From a bacterium (GTDB lineage: Bacteria > Krumholzibacteriota > Krumholzibacteriia > LZORAL124-64-63): DNA of 54,707 nucleotides. Position numbers and translations under genes: made by a program. Every line of letters starts with the position of its first letter. Positions within the stretch are counted from its first letter, which is position 1. The DNA is taken from the NCBI GenBank assembly GCA_014730255.1, contig WJIQ01000016.1, positions 1 through 54,707 on the forward strand, read 5' to 3'. Shown here piece after piece: positions 48,566 through 54,707 of the stretch. Below the pieces are notes generated by a model that was given only the letters and a program-made list of their open reading frames with translations, was not told the DNA's origin and did no database searches.

Positions 48566-48783
48566 GGCATCGCTCCTGGGTCGGGTCGCGGCCGGCGCCG
48601 GCGCCGGGCTCCGTGGGTACGGTCATTCACGCAGTCGACCATGCAAGTTGCTTGCCTCTTCGCGGGCCCCGGCGAACCCGTTTCCAACTGCTTGACGACG
48701 GCCCAGTTGGCGGCGTCGAGGATGGCATGCGGGTTGCAACGCCGGAAGGGACTGTGCCGATTTCACCGTCCGGGAGGCGGACC

Positions 48784-49602
48784 TTGCCCACCACCACGGC
48801 CACATCGACGGCGGTCTGCCGCATCCTGTACTACGGCCCGGCCAACTGCGGGAAGCGGGCAAATCTTGCCCAGATCCAGGCTTCCCTGCCCCCGGAGCAC
48901 CGGCTCGTCATGGCGACCAGCGACCCCAGCCGGGAGATCGCGTTCAGCCTGCGCAACGGCGACAAGGGCGACTGGCAGGTCATCGTGCAATGCATGGATG
49001 CTGGTCAGGAACCGCCGGTGGCGAGCGGGTCCCGGCCATCCTTCGACGGGGTCGTCTTCGTCTGCGACAGCCGCGTGGACCGGCTCGACGAGAGCCTGAG
49101 CGCCATGGAGGCCCTGAAGGCGTATCTGGACCTCTGGCGGCTGGACATCATGTCCCTGCCGATGGTCCTGCAGTATAACCGGCGCGACGGCGAGAGCGTG
49201 CTCGCCGTGGACAAGCTCGAGAGCCTGCTCAACCCCTGGGGACTGCTCGCCTACCCGGCCGCCGCGGCCGCGGGGGAGGGCGTGCGCGAGACGCTCAAGG
49301 CCGCGCTCAGCCTGACCATCAGCCATCTGCTGCAATCCCAGTCGGCGGCCAGCCCCGAGACGGCGTCCGAGCCCGGGTTCGACCCCGGTCCGCCGGTCCC
49401 CGGCGACAGCTACGGCCCGGCGGTCGACCACTCTCCGCCCATCCCGTCCAGCGCCCCCGCCGCGAGCGGTGCGGCCGCCCCGGGCGGCTCGCCGGCCGCC
49501 GGCAACGCGGCGCTCGTGATCCCGGTCACGGTGCCGCGCAGCGCCCTCGGCCCCGACGGCAAGGGGCGGATCATCCTCGAGGTGCACGTGGTCGACGGCT
49601 GA
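48784..49602 (+). CDS. MglA-like small Ras-superfamily GTPase with C-terminal extension
   Basis: ILYYGPANCGKRANLAQIQ (P-loop), QVIVQCMDAGQEPP, FDGVVFVCDSRVDRLDESLSAMEALKAYL, LPMVLQYNRRD. TTG 48784 with GGGAGG upstream. Confidence 0.75.
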   Translation: MPTTTATSTAVCRILYYGPANCGKRANLAQIQASLPPEHRLVMATSDPSREIAFSLRNGDKGDWQVIVQCMDAGQEPPVASGSRPSFDGVVFVCDSRVDRLDESLSAMEALKAYLDLWRLDIMSLPMVLQYNRRDGESVLAVDKLESLLNPWGLLAYPAAAAAGEGVRETLKAALSLTISHLLQSQSAASPETASEPGFDPGPPVPGDSYGPAVDHSPPIPSSAPAASGAAAPGGSPAAGNAALVIPVTVPRSALGPDGKGRIILEVHVVDG

Positions 49603-49634
49603 CCCCGCCGACCTTGCCCGCCGACGTCCGGACA

Positions 49635-49663
49635 TTGACCCGGGTCGCACCCGGGCGTACCAT
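49635..49663 (+). promoter_or_regulatory. Putative sigma70-type promoter of the downstream TPR gene
   Basis: TTGACC - 17 nt - TACCAT; ATG at 49671. Confidence 0.55.
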
Positions 49664-49670
49664 TCCGACC

Positions 49671-50531
49671 ATGACGAGCCCATCCAGCGATTCCGGCGCC
49701 CGTTCCGCCGCCGAGCTGTTCGCCGCCGGCCGCCGCGCCGAGGAGACCGGCGATCTCGAGCATGCGTATTCCCTGTATCGCCGCGCGATGACGGCCGGGC
49801 GAGCCCATGCCGACTGGCTGTACCGGCTGGGCTGCGTCTGTCTGAAGACGGATCGGTTCGACGAGGCGTGCCGGGCCTTCGAGTCCGGCCTCGTCGATGC
49901 GCCGGGCGATCCGCGCATGCTCACCAACCTGGGGGCGGCTCTCGATCATCTCGGAGACCGCGAGGCGGCGCTGGCCGCGTACCAGCGAGCGACGTTCCAC
50001 GACCGGGCGCCGGCGGCGGCGTTCCACAACCTGGGCGCCCTGTACGCCGAGGAGGGGCGCACCGAGGACGCGGTGGTCGCCTTCAGCGAGGCGGTCCGCC
50101 GCGAGCCGGATGCCGACGGCTACTGCAACCTCGGCCTCGTCCTGCTCGGCGAGGGCGACCTCGTGCGGGCCCTCGATGCGTTCGAGAACGCGGTGGCCGC
50201 CGACCGCGAGTGCTCCCGCGGGCACTACTACGCCGGCGTCTGCCTGCTCAAGCGCGGCCGCTACGAGGATGCGCTGCGTCGCTTCGACCTCGTGCTGCGG
50301 CTCGACCCCGGTCTGGTGCGGGCGCACCTGCATCGGGGCGTCTGCCTGCACAAGCTCGAGCGCTACAAGGCGGCGATGGCCGCGCTCACCGAGGCCGAGG
50401 CGGCCTTTCCCGAGGACGGGGGGCTGCACTTCCAGCTGGCGCTGACCTGCGATGCCCTCGGGCTGGCCGTCGATGCGCGTCGGCACTATCATCAGGCGCG
50501 CATCCTGCGCGAGGACCCGGCGCGATCCTGA
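49671..50531 (+). CDS. Tetratricopeptide-repeat protein
   Basis: AAELFAAGRRAEETGDLEHAYSLYRRAMTAG...AFENAVAADRECSRGHYYAGVCLLKRGRYEDALRRFDLVLRLDPG. Confidence 0.85.
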   Translation: MTSPSSDSGARSAAELFAAGRRAEETGDLEHAYSLYRRAMTAGRAHADWLYRLGCVCLKTDRFDEACRAFESGLVDAPGDPRMLTNLGAALDHLGDREAALAAYQRATFHDRAPAAAFHNLGALYAEEGRTEDAVVAFSEAVRREPDADGYCNLGLVLLGEGDLVRALDAFENAVAADRECSRGHYYAGVCLLKRGRYEDALRRFDLVLRLDPGLVRAHLHRGVCLHKLERYKAAMAALTEAEAAFPEDGGLHFQLALTCDALGLAVDARRHYHQARILREDPARS

Positions 50532-50570
50532 CCGGCCGGCTTCCCCCCGATCCCGAAACGCGAGGCCCGC

Positions 50571-51362
50571 ATGCTCGACATCATCCTCCTGGCGGTGGTC
50601 CAGGGGCTCACCGAGTTCCTGCCCGTGAGCAGCTCCGGTCATCTCGTCCTGTTGCAGAGCCTGATCGGTGGTCACGAGGGCGACCTCTTCCTGAACGTCG
50701 TCCTGCATGCCGGCACGCTGGGGTCGGTGCTCGTGGTCTATCGGCGCGAGGTGGGGCGCCTCCTGCGCCTGGACGGCGCCGCGCGCGCGTACGTGCTCTC
50801 GCTGGTGATCGGCACGCTGCCGGCGGTCGCGGTGGGGCTGCTGCTGAAGGACGCCGTCGAGAAGGCCTTCGCGGCCCCGATCTACGCGTCCGTCGGTCTG
50901 CTGGTGACCGGCGTCGTGCTGCTCTCGACGCGGGCGACCCGCGAGGTCGCCGCCCCGCTCGAGCCCTGGACCCCGCGGCCGGTCGCGCCCTGGAAGGCCC
51001 TGGTGATCGGATGCGCCCAGGCCGTCGCGATCTGCCCCGGCATCAGCCGCTCCGGCAGCACCATCGCCGCCTCGCTGTGGCTCGGTCTGCCCCGGCCGGA
51101 GGCGGCCCGTTTCAGCTTCCTCCTGTCGGTGCCGGCGATCGCGGGCGCGCTCGTCCTGCAGCTGATCGACGGCGACCTCTCGACGCGGACCGGACCGGTC
51201 GGGCTCGCGCTGGCGGCGCTCGTGGCGTTCCTCGTCGGGCTGCTGGCGATCCGCTGGACGGCGCTGGCGGTGGTCCAGCGCCACTTCTGGAAGTTCGCGT
51301 TCTACGTGATCCCGCTCGGGCTGGTCGTGCTCGTGGTGCTGGCCCGGTCGAGCCAGGGCTAG
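50571..51362 (+). CDS. uppP: Undecaprenyl-diphosphatase UppP/BacA
   Basis: LAVVQGLTEFLPVSSSGHLVLLQ and ICPGISRSGSTIAASLWLGLPRPEAARFSFLLSVPAI. Confidence 0.95.
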   Translation: MLDIILLAVVQGLTEFLPVSSSGHLVLLQSLIGGHEGDLFLNVVLHAGTLGSVLVVYRREVGRLLRLDGAARAYVLSLVIGTLPAVAVGLLLKDAVEKAFAAPIYASVGLLVTGVVLLSTRATREVAAPLEPWTPRPVAPWKALVIGCAQAVAICPGISRSGSTIAASLWLGLPRPEAARFSFLLSVPAIAGALVLQLIDGDLSTRTGPVGLALAALVAFLVGLLAIRWTALAVVQRHFWKFAFYVIPLGLVVLVVLARSSQG

Positions 51363-51739
51363 TGGGCGAGCGCCGAACCGGCCAGGAGCTTGCGCAGGGT
51401 CTCCTCGACGCGCTCGGGCTCGAACGGCTTGATCACGAAATCGACCGCGCCGGCGCGCACGGCCTCGAGCACGGCGTCCTTCTGGCCGAGGGCGGAGACC
51501 ATCACCACGCGGGCGTCCGGATCGCGCATGACGATCTCGCGACAGGCGGCGACCCCGTCGAGACCGGGCATGGTGATGTCGATCAGGATCAGGTCCGGGC
51601 GATGCTCGACGTAGCGCTGCACGGCCTGGTGGCCGTCGGCTGCCTCGGCGATCACGGTGAAGCCGAGGTCCTCGAGGATGTCCTTCAGCATCACGCGCAT
51701 GAACTGGGCGTCGTCGGCGATGATGACCGTCTGCTGCAT
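51359..51739 (-). CDS. CheY-like single-domain response regulator receiver
   Basis: MQQTVIIADDAQFMRVMLKDILEDLGFTVIAEAADG...PDLILIDITMPGLDGVAACREI...VMVSALGQ...FVIKPF; D-D/D/S/K signature. Confidence 0.92.
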   Translation of the reverse strand: MQQTVIIADDAQFMRVMLKDILEDLGFTVIAEAADGHQAVQRYVEHRPDLILIDITMPGLDGVAACREIVMRDPDARVVMVSALGQKDAVLEAVRAGAVDFVIKPFEPERVEETLRKLLAGSALAH

Positions 51740-51881
51740 GTGTTCCTCCGCCGGAGCAGCCGGGAATCGGCCGGGTCGTGTCAACGGCTGGCGTGCCGAC
51801 CCCGTCTTGTGTATGACAGGGATCGACCCCGGACCGCGGTGCTTTAGCCGGGACTCACCGCATCAAAAGAGGAGTATTCTG

Positions 51882-53279
51882 ATGATCTCGCAGAAGATGT
51901 TGACGACGGTCCTCGCCGCCACGCTGCTGCTCGGCGCGTCGGGCGCCATGGCGGACACGCCCGTGCGCTCGGACCCCGACCAGCGCCAGGCCATCGAGCT
52001 GACGGTGTACACGCGCGACCTCGCCCTGGTGCGCGAGGTCCGCACCGTGCGCATGCCCGATGGCGAGTTCCAGCTGGAGTTCCGGGGCGTGCCCGAGAAG
52101 ATCAAGCCCGCGACCCTGCTCATCGGCGGTGACCGCGGCCTGAGCGTGCTCGAGCAGAACTACGAGTTCGACCTGATGTCGCGGCAGAGCATCCTCGAGA
52201 AGTACGTCGGGCGCGAGGTCGCCTGGATCCTCGAGGACGGCGGTCGGGTCAGCGGCCGCCTGCTGGCCACCGCCCAGGGGCCGGTCTTCGAGGTGGACGG
52301 GGACATCATGTTCGAGATGCCGGGACGGATCGTGCTGCCGAGTCTGCCCGAGGACCTGCGGGCGCGGCCCACCCTCGTGTGGCGGGTGCAGCGCGACGAC
52401 GCGGCCGAGGCCGACCTCGACGTGAGCTACCTCACCAGCGGCCTCTCGTGGAATGCCGACTACGTGCTGCAGCTCGACCCCGAGGGCGTGCAGGCCGACC
52501 TGCGCGGCTGGGTGACGGTGGAGAACCGCAGCGGGTCCGGCTTCGCGGGCGCGACCCTGCAGCTCGTCGCCGGCGACATCCAGCAGGTGCGGCAGGCGAT
52601 GCGGCCGGAGATGGTCATGGACGCGATGATGACCAAGTCGGGCCGGGCGCCGCAGATGGAGTCCGAGAGTCTCTACGACTACCACCTGTACACCGTGCCC
52701 TGGGCCACCGACCTGCCCAACAACAGCAGCAAGCAGGTCTCGATGCTCGCTGCCAGCGGCCTGGACGTCGAGCGCATCTACACCGTGCGCGGGGCGTCGC
52801 ACTACTTCCGTGGCGGCACCGCCGACGACCGGCAGGACGTCTGGGTCAGCTACGCGTTCGAGAACCGCGAGAAGAACCAGCTCGGCCTGCCCCTGCCGGC
52901 CGGCGTGGTGCGGGTCTATGGCCAGTCCGGGGACGGCCGCCAGCAGCTCCTGGGCGAGGACCGCATCCCGCACACGCCCAAGAACGAGCGCGTCGAGCTG
53001 ACCGTGGGCAAGGCGTTCGACCTCGTCGCCGAGCGCACGCGCATGGATTACGAGCGCGTCGCCGACCGGGTGCATCGGACCACCTGGCGCGTCGAGCTGC
53101 GCAATCACAAGGACGAGGACGTGACCGTCGAGGTGCGCGAGTCCGTGGGCGGCGACTGGACGATGACCCGGAGCTCGCACGCGCACGAGAAGGTCTCGGC
53201 CCAGGAGCTGCTCTTCCGCCTGCCCGTGGCGGCCGACGGCGAGACGACGCTCACGTACACGGTCGAGGTGCGCTACTAG
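51882..53279 (+). CDS. Secreted DUF4139-domain protein
   Basis: Signal peptide MISQKMLTTVLAATLLLGASGAMA; VYTRDLALVREVRTVRMPDGEFQLEFRGVPEKIKPATLLI; DVSYLTSGLSWNADYVLQLD. Confidence 0.85.
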   Translation: MISQKMLTTVLAATLLLGASGAMADTPVRSDPDQRQAIELTVYTRDLALVREVRTVRMPDGEFQLEFRGVPEKIKPATLLIGGDRGLSVLEQNYEFDLMSRQSILEKYVGREVAWILEDGGRVSGRLLATAQGPVFEVDGDIMFEMPGRIVLPSLPEDLRARPTLVWRVQRDDAAEADLDVSYLTSGLSWNADYVLQLDPEGVQADLRGWVTVENRSGSGFAGATLQLVAGDIQQVRQAMRPEMVMDAMMTKSGRAPQMESESLYDYHLYTVPWATDLPNNSSKQVSMLAASGLDVERIYTVRGASHYFRGGTADDRQDVWVSYAFENREKNQLGLPLPAGVVRVYGQSGDGRQQLLGEDRIPHTPKNERVELTVGKAFDLVAERTRMDYERVADRVHRTTWRVELRNHKDEDVTVEVRESVGGDWTMTRSSHAHEKVSAQELLFRLPVAADGETTLTYTVEVRY

Positions 53280-54707
53280 TCACATGCCGAGCGTGCGGGC
53301 GCGCTCGCGCAGACGACGGTCCCCTGGACGCAGCGAGAGGGCGCGGCGGTAGGCCGCGCCCGCGCCTTCCCGGTCGCCGAGCTGACGGCGGGCCTCGGCC
53401 AGGTTGGCCCAGCCCTCGAAGTTTCGCGGATCCCGCGCGACGGCCTGTTCGAAGCTGGCGACGGCCTCGCGCATGCGCCCGAGCCGGAAGAGGCACGAGC
53501 CGGCGTTGACCAGCGGCGGCGCGGCGTTCCGGTTCAGACGCGCCGCCCGCTCGAAGCGACGCCGGGCGCTCTCCAGCTCGCCCTGGGCCATCAGCAGGTT
53601 GCCCAGGTTGTGCAACGCCACGGGATGGTCGCCGCGGATCGCGACCGCCCGCTCGAGCAGATCGCGCGCGGGCGGCATCTGTCCATATAGCTGCAGGAGA
53701 CCGGCCCAGGCGACGGCCTCGTCGACCAGCCGCACGTCGCCCTGGCCGGAGGCCTCGCGCAGGCGACGGGTGATCGCCGCGCTCCGGTCGACGAGCCAGG
53801 CGCCGGGGTTCTCCTCGCGGCCATCCGGCGCGCGCACGAGCGCCACGCCGGCGGCGTCGACGGCGATCGGGCGCCAGGCGGAGTCGTCGATCAGCGCGCG
53901 CAGGATCGCGTGGCTGGCGGGATTACGATGGACCACGCAGACGGCGTCGGCGCGCCAGCGATCGAGCAGCCGCCGGGTCGCCGTGCCGCCGCTCCGGAAA
54001 TCGGCATAGGTGCGCCAGGCGGTGGCCGGGTAGGCCTCGGTGCGGCCGTCGATGCTCACGCGTCCGGCCTCCAGGCGGATGAGCGTCGAGGCGGCGTCGA
54101 CGGTGTTGGCGACGCGCTGGACGCCGCGTCCGGCGAGATCCTTGGCCGGCGCGATCGGGTACGTGGCCGGGGTCAGCCCGCCGCCGAAGCGCCGCGCGAC
54201 CCCCTCGCCGAGGTAGAAGCGGTCCGTGACGATGGCCACCAGCCAGAATCCGATCACGGTCAAGCCGATCGCCGTCCCCAGGACCTGGGCGACCCGGCCC
54301 GCCGCGGCGGGAACGCGCCCCTGCCAGCGACCCAGCAGGCGGCCGCGTGCGGTCGGCCGGTCCAGCAGCGGACCGGTGTGCAGGAGGGCGAAGGTCACGG
54401 CATAGAGGCCGAGGTTCCGCTGACCATTCCAGGCGGCCACGAGGCCCAGGGCCCACAGGGCGATGCGCAGCCAGGAGACGCGCGGCCAGAGGGCCACGCA
54501 CCACAGCACGCCCCAGACGATGGAGGCCTTGAACACGAGCAGCGTCGTGGCGAGGCTGCCCCGCGTCTCGAGCAGGGGGACCAGCTCGCTGATCGTCCGC
54601 TGCAGGTCCGGCCCGTCGCCGGTGAACTGGCCGATCACCTGCAGGGGATAGAGCAGACCGGCCGGCCCGCTCGGTGTGGCCGCCCCCGCGAGCAGCCCGA
54701 GCAGCGC
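53280..54707 (-). CDS. Membrane protein with C-terminal TPRs, N-terminus cut by the right edge
   Basis: Frame stays open to 54707 (...GPAGLLYPLQVIGQFTGDGPDLQRTISELVPLLE); TM segments then TPRs (HPVALHNLGNLLMAQGELESARRRFERAARLNRNAAPPLVNAG). Confidence 0.8.
   Translation of the reverse strand, partial: ALLGLLAGAATPSGPAGLLYPLQVIGQFTGDGPDLQRTISELVPLLETRGSLATTLLVFKASIVWGVLWCVALWPRVSWLRIALWALGLVAAWNGQRNLGLYAVTFALLHTGPLLDRPTARGRLLGRWQGRVPAAAGRVAQVLGTAIGLTVIGFWLVAIVTDRFYLGEGVARRFGGGLTPATYPIAPAKDLAGRGVQRVANTVDAASTLIRLEAGRVSIDGRTEAYPATAWRTYADFRSGGTATRRLLDRWRADAVCVVHRNPASHAILRALIDDSAWRPIAVDAAGVALVRAPDGREENPGAWLVDRSAAITRRLREASGQGDVRLVDEAVAWAGLLQLYGQMPPARDLLERAVAIRGDHPVALHNLGNLLMAQGELESARRRFERAARLNRNAAPPLVNAGSCLFRLGRMREAVASFEQAVARDPRNFEGWANLAEARRQLGDREGAGAAYRRALSLRPGDRRLRERARTLGM

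Overview
High-GC bacterial chromosomal window, almost entirely coding and mostly on the + strand. Left to right: (1) the 3' end of ftsY; (2) a 133-nt inverted repeat and a 70-nt inverted repeat that share a 25-nt core in opposite orientation and bracket a small minus-strand secreted-protein gene; (3) an FMN riboswitch and ribD-ribE-ribBA-ribH, then nusB; (4) a ~21 kb co-directional, largely translationally coupled surface-glycan cluster (methyltransferase, GT4, flippase-like protein, DUF2723 and YfhO-type GT-C proteins, several GT2s including two polyprenyl-P-sugar-synthase-like enzymes, a GT2 fused to a degenerate phosphoglycosyltransferase, a secreted beta-propeller, a CapD-like epimerase, a FemAB/GNAT-like protein and a Wzx-like flippase); (5) a dcw division/cell-wall cluster mraZ-STAS-rsmH-ftsL-ftsI-murE-murF-murD-ftsW-murC-ftsQ-ftsA-ftsZ that lacks mraY and murG; (6) TPR proteins, a TPR-parvulin fusion, recG, a zinc-ribbon protein, an orphan protein, an MglA-like GTPase, uppP, a CheY-like receiver, a DUF4139 protein and a membrane/TPR protein cut by the right edge. 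The least explained feature is the pair of inverted repeats around 265-780. All calls come from reading the sequence and the supplied ORF track; no database search was run.
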